Assembly: GCA_964607835.1 (NCBI GenBank)
Contig: CAZSLL010000015.1
Coordinates: 1-30,390 of the forward strand
DNA: 30,390 nucleotides
Source of the DNA: DAOVFN01 sp964607835
Lineage (GTDB): Archaea > Aenigmatarchaeota > Aenigmatarchaeia > QMZP01
Direction: 5' to 3'
How positions within the stretch are numbered: position 1 is the stretch's first letter; every line of letters begins with the position of its first letter. Both the position numbers and the translations under genes were made by a program. A model generated the notes under the pieces. That model saw only the letters and a program-made list of their open reading frames with translations. It had not been told where the DNA came from and made no database searches. Shown here piece by piece: positions 13,421 to 20,753 of this stretch.

Positions 13421-13577
13421 CTCCACCCCTTGTGTGCTCCCCCGCCAATTCCCTTAAGTTTCATCCTTGCGAACGTACTCCCCAGGCGGCCCGTTTATCG
13501 GTTTCCCTACGACTCTGGAATCCCACGTAAGAACTCCAATGTCTAACGGGCATCGTTTACGGCTAGGACTACGGGGG

Positions 13578-13689
13578 TTTTTAGGAGCCCATTTCCATTT
13601 TTTCCGTGAACGCTTTTTTCGTGGTTATTATTCGTCACGGTGCCCTGCCAGATGGCTATCTGGCGGTGCATTTAACAGAAAAAGGGTTC
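13578..13689 (-). other. 16S intron c, after E. coli ~794, 112 nt
   Basis: Between GGATTAGATA and CCCCCGTAGTCC. No ORF. An internal GCCAGATAGCCATCTGGC hairpin is present; GA-ACCC/GGG-CTC can pair near the ends. Confidence 0.92.
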
Positions 13690-13787
13690 TATCTAATCCC
13701 CTTCGCTCCCCTAGCTTTCGTCCCTCACTGTCGGATCCGTTCCAGTCTGGCGCCTTCGCCACAGGTGGTCTTGTAAGGATTATAGGA

Positions 13788-13818
13788 TTGTCATTTCCTG
13801 AGGTTTCCCTCAAGAAGG
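13788..13818 (-). other. 16S intron b, after E. coli ~696, 31 nt
   Basis: Between GGGGTTAAA and TCCTATAATCC. Contains the tetraloop hairpin TGAGG-GAAA-CCTCA. One of the shortest insertions. Confidence 0.8.
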
Positions 13819-13988
13819 TTTAACCCCTACCCCTACAATACCCCAGACCTCTCCCGGTCCCAAGTCCGGTAGTTTCCCTAACAAGCCCCATAGTCAACCA
13901 TGGGATTTCATTAGGAACTTTCCGAACCAGCTACGAACGCTTTAAGCCCAATAAGCGTGGTCACCACTCGAGACGCAGGTATTACCGC

Positions 13989-14026
13989 TTACCGTACTGG
14001 TAACCGTGGATGTCAGCGACCAATAT
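13989..14026 (-). other. 16S intron a, E. coli ~526/527, 38 nt
   Basis: Splits the universal 530-loop block into GTGCCAGCCGCC-like and GCGGTAATACC halves. Exon CCGC/GCGG and intron ATTGGT/ACCAGT can pair as a BHB-like structure. Confidence 0.88.
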
Positions 14027-14532
14027 GGCGGCTGGCACCTGTCTTACCCATCTCTTATTCCTCAAGCGCTCCAAGCATCTTCTGGCTTTCGCCAGCGAGC
14101 TGTTTGGACTTGAGAAAAGCTCCCCGCATGACGGGAAGCACTCTGAATCCCTCTATCACACTTGCGTGCATTGTAGAATTTTCGCGCCTGCTGCACCCCG
14201 TAGGACCTGGATTCTTGTCTCAGAATCCATCTCCGGGCTTCCTCTCTCAAGGCCCGTACAGATTATCGCCTTGCCTGGACGTTACCCAAACAACAAGCTA
14301 ATCTGCCGCAGTCCCATCCTATGTTCAGTGAAAAACCTTTCCAGGAATGCTCACCTATCCGCTGTTAGCCCCACTTTCGCGGGATTATGGCGGGCCATAG
14401 GGCAGGTTGACTACGTGTTACTGAGCTGTTCGCTCCGAAAAACGGAACTAGCATGGCTTAGTCGGATTCAGATAGCAGTGACCTCCGGCGGGATCAACCG
14501 GAATTGAGTTGGCGGGTTGCTACTCCAAAGAG

Positions 14533-14561
14533 TTTCCAACCATCTTTCAATACCCTGCCTC
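14533..14561 (-). other. 16S processing stem, 5' arm
   Basis: Complementary to 11103-11131 over two 9-bp blocks, bringing the 16S ends together for excision. Confidence 0.75.
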
Positions 14562-14675
14562 AAACTTAAATGTATCCCATTAAGCTCTCATGATATCATC
14601 ATCAGGACGTCCGGAAGAATTGCCCGGAACCGGTGCCCTTGCGGGTCGCCTGACTCTTACACAACTAATTGAACA

Positions 14676-14692
14676 GCATATATATAAATGTT
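14676..14692 (-). promoter_or_regulatory. Promoter of the 16S gene
   Basis: Minus-strand ATTTATATATATGC is a strong TATA box about 175 nt before the 16S 5' end, leaving a leader that contains the processing stem. Confidence 0.65.
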
Positions 14693-14737
14693 TCTGCAAA
14701 CCATGGTTCTCGCTTGTTATCCCAGGCCCTAAGGAAA

Positions 14738-14750
14738 ACCTATATATACC
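14738..14750 (+). promoter_or_regulatory. TATA box for the DUF2391-like gene
   Basis: CTATATATACCCC lies on the plus strand, divergent from the 16S promoter about 50 nt away. Confidence 0.5.
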
Positions 14751-14824
14751 CCCAAAGCCCTAACTAACTCCAACCAGAAAGGGAGGCCGGACATGGAAGC
14801 TACTATTGAACCGCCGGGTGGTGC

Positions 14825-15307
14825 ATGCTTGGGAACGATTACGCCACTGGAGAGAACAAGGTCGCCATGGTCAGGGGAAAGATTAACGGTCTCAGGAGCA
14901 GGATAGCCCCCGAGAGATTCGGCAGGAAGGACATCGCCCAGCAGATAACAGGCGCATTCCTTCTTTCCGCGCCCTTCACTGTGACAGAGGAGGTGTGGAT
15001 GCTCGCCAGCCACCTCACGCCACTGAGGATTCTCTTCCTTGTCGGGATAACCTTCATGGTATCCACGCTCATACTATACTACTCCAAGTACCAGAGGATT
15101 GAGGTGGAGGAGGTCAGCGAGCACATCCCCATTCCCAGGAGGCTTCTCAGCCTTTTCGTGATTTCCTACGGCGTGGCATTCCTCATGCTCTGGACCCTGG
15201 GGGTCATAGGGGTGGAGATAACCGACACTGTATGGGCCACCAAGCTCACCATATTCGTGGGCTTCTTCAGCTCCGTTGGAGCGGCAGCAGCGGACGTGCT
15301 CAGGTGA
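14825..15307 (+). CDS. DUF2391-like integral membrane protein
   Basis: 160 aa; the translation start could also be the later Met at 14867. After a basic cytoplasmic segment come four hydrophobic helices, with GAFLLSAPFTVTEEVWMLAS as the diagnostic first block, then RILFLVGITFMVSTLILYYS, RRLLSLFVISYGVAFLMLWT and TKLTIFVGFFSSVGAAAADV. This matches my memory of the DUF2391/TIGR02587 membrane family, whose role is unknown. Divergent from 16S. Confidence 0.65.
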   Translation: MLGNDYATGENKVAMVRGKINGLRSRIAPERFGRKDIAQQITGAFLLSAPFTVTEEVWMLASHLTPLRILFLVGITFMVSTLILYYSKYQRIEVEEVSEHIPIPRRLLSLFVISYGVAFLMLWTLGVIGVEITDTVWATKLTIFVGFFSSVGAAAADVLR

Positions 15308-15410
15308 GGGGGTTTTTAAATACTCCCGGCCTTATTTGTAAAGTGCCTGGAACTGATTACTGCTGGCAGGAGTTCATGCAGATGCAAAGCACCGGGCCTT
15401 CAGGAAAATG

Positions 15411-15516
15411 GCCGTCGTGGTGTAGAATCCCCTGGTGCGGGGCATCCGGGTGTGCACAACGGTTAGCATTAGAGCCTGTGGAGCTCTAGGCCCGAGTTCA
15501 AATCTCGGCGACGGCC
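15411..15516 (+). tRNA. tRNA-His(GUG) with a D-loop intron
   Basis: Acceptor GCCGTCG/CGACGGC is perfect, with G-1 at 15410 opposite C73, the tRNA-His identity pair. D stem GTGT/GCAT, anticodon stem AGAGC/GCTCT, loop CTGTGGA with anticodon GTG, T stem CCGAG/CTCGG. The D loop contains about 32 extra nt (15426-15457). The spliced length is 74 nt. No CCA is encoded. TTTTTAAATAC at 15314-15324 is a possible promoter. Confidence 0.92.
15426..15457 (+). other. tRNA-His D-loop intron, about 32 nt
   Basis: Begins after A14-G15 and ends before the GGTTA of the D loop. Contains CCCC-tggtgc-GGGG. The end points can slide by 2 nt (repeated AA). Confidence 0.75.
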
Positions 15517-15522
15517 CTTTCA

Positions 15523-15735
15523 TTATCTCCTTCTAATCATTTCTCTGTGCTCCGCGCTCTGGAGCCTCTCTGGAAAGCCGGGGACCAGTCCGTGGACATA
15601 AAGGGCATGTTTCTTGAATATACATGCTTCGGGAAAACCCAGGCTCTGAAGGACCACCTCATAAGCCCTGGCTGTCCTGATGGGGTCCTGGGGCACAACC
15701 ACTCCGCTTCTCGGATCCTCATATGCATCTTGCAT
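15523..15735 (-). CDS. Unknown small protein (70 aa)
   Basis: MQDAYEDPRSGVVVPQDPIR with later ARAYEVVLQSLGFPEACIF. A TATA box (TTATTTAAAGG, about 15757-15767 on the minus strand) is correctly spaced for a leaderless start, which favours this frame over an overlapping 63-aa frame. No family recognised. Confidence 0.5.
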   Translation of the reverse strand: MQDAYEDPRSGVVVPQDPIRTARAYEVVLQSLGFPEACIFKKHALYVHGLVPGFPERLQSAEHREMIRRR

Positions 15736-15809
15736 GGGTTTAAGTTGAGCCGAAACCTTTAAATAACCCTATTTTAACTATTCTCTAGTGACAATAATGG
15801 TGTTGCCGT

Positions 15810-16058
15810 ATGGACCAGAGCGACATAGACAGGATGGTGGAAGAGCTGGACAGGATGTCCAGGGAACTGGACTTTGTACAGAAGGAAATCACGAAAGAGA
15901 TAGCCAGAAAAATAACCTCCATCCAGGGCATGATAGAGGCAATGCCTGAAGGCAGCCTGTCACAGGACAACGGCAACAGGGAAATTGTCCTAGAGAAGGC
16001 CGTGGCCAGGATGACCATAAGGGACAACGGTCAGACCACATATGAGGGCTTATTCTGA
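15810..16058 (+). CDS. Small coiled-coil protein (82 aa)
   Basis: Almost wholly helical, with heptad-like spacing in MDQSDIDRMVEELDRMSREL and DFVQKEITKEIARKITSIQG, then a beta-like tail (NREIVLEKAVARMTIRDNGQ). Probably an oligomeric adaptor; no family recognised. A TATA-like CTATTTTAAC lies about 35 nt upstream. Confidence 0.55.
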   Translation: MDQSDIDRMVEELDRMSRELDFVQKEITKEIARKITSIQGMIEAMPEGSLSQDNGNREIVLEKAVARMTIRDNGQTTYEGLF

Positions 16059-16111
16059 GAACCGGGCAAAGGTATTTGTTCGGCTGTGCACAATAATATA
16101 CAGGTGCATCC

Positions 16112-16360
16112 ATGCTCGCTGTTGACAGGGCCAGGGAGAGGCTCGGGGAATACTACAAGAAAAACAAGGAGCAGCTCACCCTGGCAGGGGCCGCAGCCCT
16201 CATAGTGTTCGTGGCCTACACCATCTTCAATGTCATATTGTGGAACACTGTGAGCATAAGCTATTCCCTGATTTACGGGGCAGTGGCTGTGGTGATATAC
16301 TTCATTGCCATGCGGCTCATGAGGTTCATCAAGGCCAGGAAAGAGGCGTCCGGTGAATAG
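16112..16360 (+). CDS. Small two-helix membrane protein (82 aa)
   Basis: A basic N-terminal helix, then LTLAGAAALIVFVAYTIFNV and SLIYGAVAVVIYFIAMRLMR as two membrane helices, with a basic C-terminus, so both ends should be cytoplasmic. AATAATATAC at about 16090 is a TATA candidate. No family recognised. Confidence 0.6.
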   Translation: MLAVDRARERLGEYYKKNKEQLTLAGAAALIVFVAYTIFNVILWNTVSISYSLIYGAVAVVIYFIAMRLMRFIKARKEASGE

Positions 16361-16406
16361 CTTTATAGATTATTGCTGAATATTTCTCTGCGGGGGTTCC
16401 CGAGTG

Positions 16407-16472
16407 ACCCTTTTACGGGAGCTGACGCTTCCACAAGAGCGTCAACGGAAAAAGTAAAATGGTCCGGAAACG
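16407..16472 (+). other. tRNA-Leu intron 1, D loop, 66 nt
   Basis: Separates GAGTG from GCCAAA, which together give the standard Leu D loop. Contains GACGCT-tccacaag-AGCGTC. Confidence 0.85.
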
Positions 16473-16493
16473 GCCAAAGGGGCAGGACTTAAG

Positions 16494-16537
16494 CTCGTCT
16501 TAAGTGATGACTCCGGTTTTCCGGGGGATGAAAAGAT
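16494..16537 (+). other. tRNA-Leu intron 2, anticodon loop 37/38, 44 nt
   Basis: Canonical site after G37. Contains the hairpin CCGG-tttt-CCGG. Confidence 0.9.
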
Positions 16538-16549
16538 ATCCTGTGGCTC

Positions 16550-16592
16550 AGTTGCATTCCGGCCCTTCCTGAAGGGAATGGCCGGTTAGCTG
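16550..16592 (+). other. tRNA-Leu intron 3, variable arm, about 43 nt
   Basis: The variable arm would otherwise be 59 nt. The insertion holds CCGGCC...GGCCGG with inner TTCC/GGGAA pairing. Ends are approximate; a very long variable arm is the alternative. Confidence 0.6.
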
Positions 16593-16612
16593 GGAGGCCT
16601 TCGCCGGTTCGA

Positions 16613-16695
16613 AACACGCCTTTTTCAAGAAAAGGCGTGGGCCAAAAGGAGTTGCCCACTTACTGATGTTCGGGGCAACTTCCGGCTCAACGGAA
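16613..16695 (+). other. tRNA-Leu intron 4, T loop (about 58/59), 83 nt
   Basis: Same loop position as the tRNA-Ala T-loop intron. Contains CACGCCTTTT/AAAAGGCGTG and GTTGCCC/GGGGCAAC stems. Confidence 0.85.
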
Positions 16696-16711
16696 ATCCG
16701 GCCCCCCGCAT

Positions 16712-17824
16712 TCATTTTTCCAGGAATTTGCCCACCTTTGAGCGAGCCTTCTCCCTGGACTGCCTGTGCTTCCTGAGCTGCCCAGTGAGCTTCTCTATGG
16801 TGAGCTGCTTGAGCTCCCCGGTGAGCATGCTGCCTGAGCTGTATTCATCGTACACCTTCCTGAGCTTCCTGTCGTCAGGCTCTGCCCCGAAGAGTAGTAT
16901 GTTGAAGGCAACGTCCACCTCAGGGATTCCTCCCTTCTGCCTGTGCTCCCTGAGGGAGCCCCTGCCGCCTGAGAAGGCGTGCTTCATGACTTTCTCCTTC
17001 ACGGTCTTCTCGTCATCGTCCAGGGCTATGTAGGAGTAGGGGTCAGAGCTTGACATCTTGTGGCCCTTGAGCCCCAGCATGAACTCGTGGTAGGTGGAGG
17101 ATGGCGACATGAAACCGAACTCCTTCATTCTGGATGCGATGTCCCTGGTTAGCCTTATGTGCGGGTCCTGGTCCACGCCCACAGGGACCACCACGGGCTG
17201 GGGCTCCCCGAACTCAGGTAGCTGTGGGTGCAGTATGTCAGCCACCTGCGTCATGACAGACATTATCTTGCCGGGCGAGAGCTCCCCGTAGATGTCCCTC
17301 ATCTCGTTGAAGGTGGTCTTCCTTGAGACCAGTCCGATTAGCCTGTAGTAGGCATTGGCCTTCTTTGCCTCTGAAGAGCGGGAACTCTGGAAGTAGAAGT
17401 CCACGTTCTTTGGCTTCAGCCCCAGTGCAATGTAGTTCAGGAGGTACTCCTCGATTGCGATGTCCCTGAGCTCCCTGAGGGTTTTGTCCCTCATGTTGTA
17501 GGCCTCTATGTCAGCCACGCATATGTAGAGCCTGGCGCCCATGTTCTGGTAGAAAATGAACTGCTCGGCCAGGGCCCGGTGGCCAAGGTGGAACTTGCCA
17601 GAGGGCATGAGGCCGGTCATCATGGAGAAGGATTTTCCCCTCTTCCTGGCCTCCAGAATCCTCTGGAAGTCCCGGTGCCCGAATATGAGGCCCCTCCTCA
17701 TGAGCAGGTGGGGCTCATCCAGCCTGGGCAGAATCTTTTTGAAATCCTGGATGCCGAACTGCTCTATTAGCTTTCCGTAGTCCTTTATGTCCTGCCCCTT
17801 CCAGGGGTCGATTCTCTTAATCAT
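16712..17824 (-). CDS. trpS: Tryptophan-tRNA ligase (archaeal/eukaryotic type)
   Basis: 370 aa class I synthetase. GLMPSGKFHLGH (71-82) holds the HIGH-type motif (HLGH) and KMSSS is at 256-260, inside GHKMSSSDPYSYIAL, which is typical of TrpRS of the archaeal group; VVVPVGVDQDPHIRLTRD is the amino-acid pocket region. Charges tRNA-Trp. Its 3' end abuts tRNA-Leu. The start is ATG 17824 with GGCGAGGAA upstream. The leader contains two copies of a 30-nt repeat, each preceded by a hairpin, and a 17-codon upstream ORF that overlaps the start codon, which may control expression. Confidence 0.95.
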   Translation of the reverse strand: MIKRIDPWKGQDIKDYGKLIEQFGIQDFKKILPRLDEPHLLMRRGLIFGHRDFQRILEARKRGKSFSMMTGLMPSGKFHLGHRALAEQFIFYQNMGARLYICVADIEAYNMRDKTLRELRDIAIEEYLLNYIALGLKPKNVDFYFQSSRSSEAKKANAYYRLIGLVSRKTTFNEMRDIYGELSPGKIMSVMTQVADILHPQLPEFGEPQPVVVPVGVDQDPHIRLTRDIASRMKEFGFMSPSSTYHEFMLGLKGHKMSSSDPYSYIALDDDEKTVKEKVMKHAFSGGRGSLREHRQKGGIPEVDVAFNILLFGAEPDDRKLRKVYDEYSSGSMLTGELKQLTIEKLTGQLRKHRQSREKARSKVGKFLEK

Positions 17825-17825
17825 A

Positions 17826-17916
17826 TTCCTCGCCTTGCACCCTTTGCCGGACCGGTCCTAAGGACCGCATACGCTTCCTCGCCTTGCACCCTTTGCCGGA
17901 CCGGGCGCTCCGCGCC
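17826..17916 (-). repeat. Tandem structured repeat in the trpS leader
   Basis: Identical 30-nt units at 17826-17855 and 17875-17904 (49-nt period). On the minus strand each is preceded by a strong hairpin, GGCGC-gga-GCGCC (17904-17916) and CGGTCC-tta-GGACCG (17853-17867), and ends in GGCGAGGAA, a ribosome-site-like sequence. An ATG after the first unit opens a 17-codon ORF (MRSLGPVRQRVQGEEYD), ending at 17817 inside trpS. Confidence 0.75.
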
Positions 17917-17939
17917 TGAGAACGCTCCGGCGCTGTTAC

Positions 17940-17953
17940 CTGCTTTATAGATT
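17940..17953 (-). promoter_or_regulatory. TATA-like box of trpS
   Basis: Minus-strand AATCTATAAAGCAGG would start a transcript near 17920, giving a leader of about 95 nt. The 17954-18099 stretch shows no convincing gene. Confidence 0.45.
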
Positions 17954-18099
17954 GGCGTAGCCCTGTTATATTGGTTCTCTGAGAAAGCGCCCGGGCTGGT
18001 GAAACGCCTGGGTTCTATGCAAATGGAGTCCAGTTTGACGGCATCACCATCACCATGGATTAGAATGTGGAGGCAGGGCTTAAAAAGGAATCTCAGGGC

Positions 18100-19191
18100 T
18101 CAGCGGGTGACCTCAAAGGTCTTTATCTCCCTGGCGAGCTCCTGGGCCTTCCTGTTCTTTGCCAGGCTCTTCCTTATGGGCTCGAGCAGGAAGTTGAGGT
18201 GCTCTGCAGCAGCCTTCTTGAGGTCAAGCGGATGGAGCCTCTTCTCTGCGAATGCCTTCTCCAGCTCTTCGTAGTCCTGGAAGGAGAGAGGGCCCCCGTA
18301 CTTCTGGGGCCTATCAACATGGAAAGGCTTTTTGAGCTCCCTGAGCCTCTCGAAGATTATGAATCTGCAGTACTCCAGGACAGGGTTCTCGCTGACGTCT
18401 CCCTCAGGGCAGTAGGCCTTGCTTATTTTCCTCCTGACATCCTCCTCAGTGTCGCTCATGAATATGGCGGTCTCGGGCCTTGACTTGGACATCTTGAGCT
18501 CAATGGTGCGCTCAAGGGCGTTGTCCTCCTCTGTGGAGGGCTTGCCCAGGCCCATGAGCATGTGGTGGGAAACCACCACGGGCTTCCAGAGCCCCATGGC
18601 AGGGCCTATCTCCCTGGCCAGCATGTTGACCTTCCTCTGGTCCATGCCCAGCTGGGTGATGTCAGCCTTGAGGTGGAAAATATCAGAGCACTGCAGGCAG
18701 GGATAAAGAATCTGAGACGCCTGGAGAACCTCGTCCTCCTTCCTTCCCATTATCTGGCCGCACCTGACAATCCTCTTGACCGTGGTCCTTCTGGATATCT
18801 CCAGCACGGTCTTCCAGTAGTTGTCGTCCTTCACCAGGTCTGAGGCCCACACGAACTCCACGTTGTCCAGGTCCATGCCGCTGGCCCTCCACACATGAAT
18901 GAGGTACTTGCCCACCTTCTGGATTCTCCCGAGATCCCCGCCCATCTTGTTGTTGGCCCAGCCGTGCCAGTCAGCCACCAGCATCTTGAACCTGCACCCT
19001 GCCTTAATCATCTTGTTTATGTTTATGGCCCTGAGCAGGCCCTGGGCTATGTGTATATCTGTCCCGGATGGCTCGAACCCGTCATATGCCACGGGGTGGC
19101 GCTTCTTCTTCAGAAGGTCCCTCAAATCCTCCTGGGTTATTATCTCCTCGCCCACTTCATTGACTAGCCGCAGCCTGGTCTCGAGGTCCAT
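18100..19191 (-). CDS. tyrS: Tyrosine-tRNA ligase (archaeal type)
   Basis: 363 aa from ATG 19191 (MDLETRLRLVNEVGEE), chosen over an upstream 19308 start because the TATA box lies at about 19211-19220. YDGFEPSGTDIHIAQG holds HIGH-type HIAQ (47-50) and KMSKS is at 233-237. The order and spacing match archaeal/eukaryotic TyrRS. Charges tRNA-Tyr. Divergent from radB with a 43-nt shared promoter region. Confidence 0.95.
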   Translation of the reverse strand: MDLETRLRLVNEVGEEIITQEDLRDLLKKKRHPVAYDGFEPSGTDIHIAQGLLRAININKMIKAGCRFKMLVADWHGWANNKMGGDLGRIQKVGKYLIHVWRASGMDLDNVEFVWASDLVKDDNYWKTVLEISRRTTVKRIVRCGQIMGRKEDEVLQASQILYPCLQCSDIFHLKADITQLGMDQRKVNMLAREIGPAMGLWKPVVVSHHMLMGLGKPSTEEDNALERTIELKMSKSRPETAIFMSDTEEDVRRKISKAYCPEGDVSENPVLEYCRFIIFERLRELKKPFHVDRPQKYGGPLSFQDYEELEKAFAEKRLHPLDLKKAAAEHLNFLLEPIRKSLAKNRKAQELAREIKTFEVTR

Positions 19192-19207
19192 GAGTTTAAT
19201 TGTTCTG

Positions 19208-19222
19208 GCTGGTTTTAAATTA
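19208..19222. promoter_or_regulatory. Shared TATA region of tyrS and radB
   Basis: GGTTTTAAATTATG can act as a TATA box on the minus strand (ATTTAAAACC) for tyrS, and on the plus strand the same AT block is about 20 nt before radB. Confidence 0.5.
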
Positions 19223-19234
19223 TGATGCCAAAAA

Positions 19235-19954
19235 ATGCTCATGCAAGGCATATCCCTGCCCGAGCCCCTGAACGGGCTCATAAAGGGCCTTGACCCGGGC
19301 TCGCTCATAAGCTTCTACGGACCCCCTGCCAGCGGCAAGACCAACCTCTGCACGCTTGCCGCCGTGGACTGCGTGAGGAAGGGGGGAAAGGTGGTGTACA
19401 TGGACACAGAGGGCGGCTTCTCCCAGGAGAGGCTGAGGCAGATAACCAATGCCCACCAGGCCGTGCTGGACAGCACCATGCTCATCAAACCCAGGGACTT
19501 CAGGGAGCAGGGCATCATGATAAAGGAGCTGGAGAGGCACAGGGCAGACCTCTATATAGTGGACTCCATAGTGGCACTGTACAGGCTGGAGCACGCGGAG
19601 AAGGGGGAGAAGGACAGGGAGAGGCAGGGAAAGGGCCCCACCAGGGCCGTGCTGGAGGCAAACAGGGAGCTCTCCAGGCAGCTCTCTGTGCTCAACGCCC
19701 TGGCCAGGGACAGGCAGGTCCCGGTCATGGTCACTGCCCACACCTTCCGCCACTGGGAGACCGGGCTGAACGACATAGTGGGCGGGGACGCCATGAAGTA
19801 CTGGTCCAAGATAATAGTGTACCTGGAGAAGACCGGGAGGATGTCAGAGAGGAAGGCTACCCTCATCAAGCATCGCTACCTCCCTGAGTGGGGCTCTGCC
19901 AAGTACAGCATAACCAACGAGGGCATCAAGCCAGCGGGCTTCAAGATATTCTGA
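19235..19954 (+). CDS. radB: RadB recombinase paralogue
   Basis: 239 aa, RecA/RadA core without the N-terminal HhH domain of RadA, as in RadB. Walker A GPPASGKT (29-36), Walker B LYIVD (106-110), and MVTAHTFRHWETGLNDIVGG near the L2 region. RadB helps RadA in recombination in euryarchaeal and other archaea. Start at ATG 19235 or ATG 19241. Confidence 0.93.
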   Translation: MLMQGISLPEPLNGLIKGLDPGSLISFYGPPASGKTNLCTLAAVDCVRKGGKVVYMDTEGGFSQERLRQITNAHQAVLDSTMLIKPRDFREQGIMIKELERHRADLYIVDSIVALYRLEHAEKGEKDRERQGKGPTRAVLEANRELSRQLSVLNALARDRQVPVMVTAHTFRHWETGLNDIVGGDAMKYWSKIIVYLEKTGRMSERKATLIKHRYLPEWGSAKYSITNEGIKPAGFKIF

Positions 19955-20049
19955 CTCTTTCAGGAAAAATAACTGTTGGCGTAATGCTTAAAAAAGCAGG
20001 CTCAGAATGGCTTAAAAAGCCTTTGTGATTATTTTTCTAAGGTGAGAAC

Positions 20050-20433
20050 ATGACCTACCAGGAAGGCAGGATAGGATGCATGGACTGCTTCAAGTACGGG
20101 AATGACGACCACGGCCCCAAACACCTTCATGACCTCAGCGTGGGGGAGAAGCTCAAGCTGAGCATCGACGGAAGGAACAGGGCACTGAGCGCCTTTCACC
20201 ATATACGCGGTGATTTGGATGGTGAAGAGAAGGCCGCGGTCGAGGCAGGTCTCAGCATGTGCGCCTATTGCATGGACGCTAAAGGCAAACCCACTGTACC
20301 ATACATTGCAAAGGTGGCGAGTAAATACATCACTCTAGGAAAAAAGCACAAAGACGTCCTTGAGGAACATGGCATAGACCACAAATGGTTCCCGAAGGCA
20401 AAGAAAGAAAGTGACAGGTGTCTGGATATATAA
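20050..20433 (+). CDS. Small CxxC protein (127 aa)
   Basis: GCMDC (9-13) and CAYC (71-74) could bind one zinc. The rest is helical and basic (KLKLSIDGRNRALSAFHHIR). AAGGTGAGAAC before the ATG is a weak ribosome site. A TATA-like GCTTAAAAAGCC is at about 20011. No family recognised. Confidence 0.6.
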   Translation: MTYQEGRIGCMDCFKYGNDDHGPKHLHDLSVGEKLKLSIDGRNRALSAFHHIRGDLDGEEKAAVEAGLSMCAYCMDAKGKPTVPYIAKVASKYITLGKKHKDVLEEHGIDHKWFPKAKKESDRCLDI

Positions 20434-20480
20434 ATCGGCGAAAAATGAAAAACTTAAAAAACCAGGCGATAATTCCGGGC

Positions 20481-20753
20481 ATGGCGAAGAAGGAATACAC
20501 CACCAGGGACATGCTCAGGACATCGGCATTGTACTGCGTTTTCTGTTCAGAAAAGCAGAAGGATGACCCATTCAGGTCATGGGAAATAGAGAGGAATATT
20601 GCATATTCACTGCTTGATACCGCATACAGCAGGGATGACCTCCCTCCGGGGATGAAGCGGGAATACCTGGACAAGGCCAGCCATCTCTGCCGGAACGGGT
20701 GCGGGGGAAGGGACTTCATAAACAGGATAATTAAGAAGAATTTCAGGGACTAG
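20481..20753 (+). CDS. Small Cys-rich helical protein (90 aa)
   Basis: Start chosen at ATG 20481 because CTTAAAAAACC at about 20453-20463 suits a leaderless promoter; ATG 20445 or an in-frame GTG at 20418 would lengthen it. Has CVFC and a later CRNGCGG, suggesting a zinc site, with helices such as SWEIERNIAYSLLDTAYSRD. Its stop overlaps the convergent AMMECR1 stop (shared CTAG). Confidence 0.55.
   Translation: MAKKEYTTRDMLRTSALYCVFCSEKQKDDPFRSWEIERNIAYSLLDTAYSRDDLPPGMKREYLDKASHLCRNGCGGRDFINRIIKKNFRD

Larger units (their letters stand above)
11137..14504 (-). rRNA. 16S rRNA with at least nine introns
   Basis: The 5' end ATTCCGGTTGATCC (from 14504) and 3' end CTGCGGCTGGATCACC followed by TCCTT (to 11137) are archaeal 16S termini. 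Conserved blocks appear in order (GGATTAGATA, AACTTAAGGGAATTGGCGGG, TTGCACACACTGCCCGTC, AAGTCGTAA), but nine insertions totalling about 1.87 kb break them. Removing them leaves about 1,494 nt, normal for archaea. Most insertions have complementary ends or an internal hairpin next to the junctions, as expected for BHB splicing. Ten Ns at 11763-11772 mark an assembly gap. A promoter and a processing stem flank the gene. The gene stands apart from 23S. Confidence 0.97.
16390..16710 (+). tRNA. tRNA-Leu(UAA) with four introns
   Basis: Acceptor GCGGGGG (16390-16396) pairs with CCCCCGC (16703-16709), A73 at 16710. D stem CCC/GGG with loop GAGTG-GCCAAA, anticodon stem CAGGA/TCCTG with loop CTTAAGA (anticodon TAA at 16490-16492), T stem GCCGG/CCGGC with loop TTCGA-AT. 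Insertions interrupt the D loop, 37/38, the variable arm and the T loop; without them the length is about 85 nt, normal for class II tRNA-Leu. The variable-arm insertion is the least certain. No CCA is encoded. It ends 1 nt from the convergent trpS stop. Confidence 0.9.

Noticed and set aside
13467..14507. Open frames of 100-165 codons on the plus strand here
   Set aside because: They are antisense readings of 16S exons and introns.
16544..16602. A 59-nt natural variable arm in tRNA-Leu instead of an intron
   Set aside because: Far longer than known class II arms, and trimming 43 nt gives a standard 16-nt arm; kept only as a less likely alternative.
17826..17904. Two 30-nt repeats as a CRISPR
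   Set aside because: Only two copies, in a gene leader, with a 19-nt spacer that is part of a hairpin and no cas genes nearby.
18042..18056. CATCACCATCACCAT, resembling a His-tag coding stretch
   Set aside because: It lies in a non-coding gap between tyrS and trpS without a supported frame; chance repeat.
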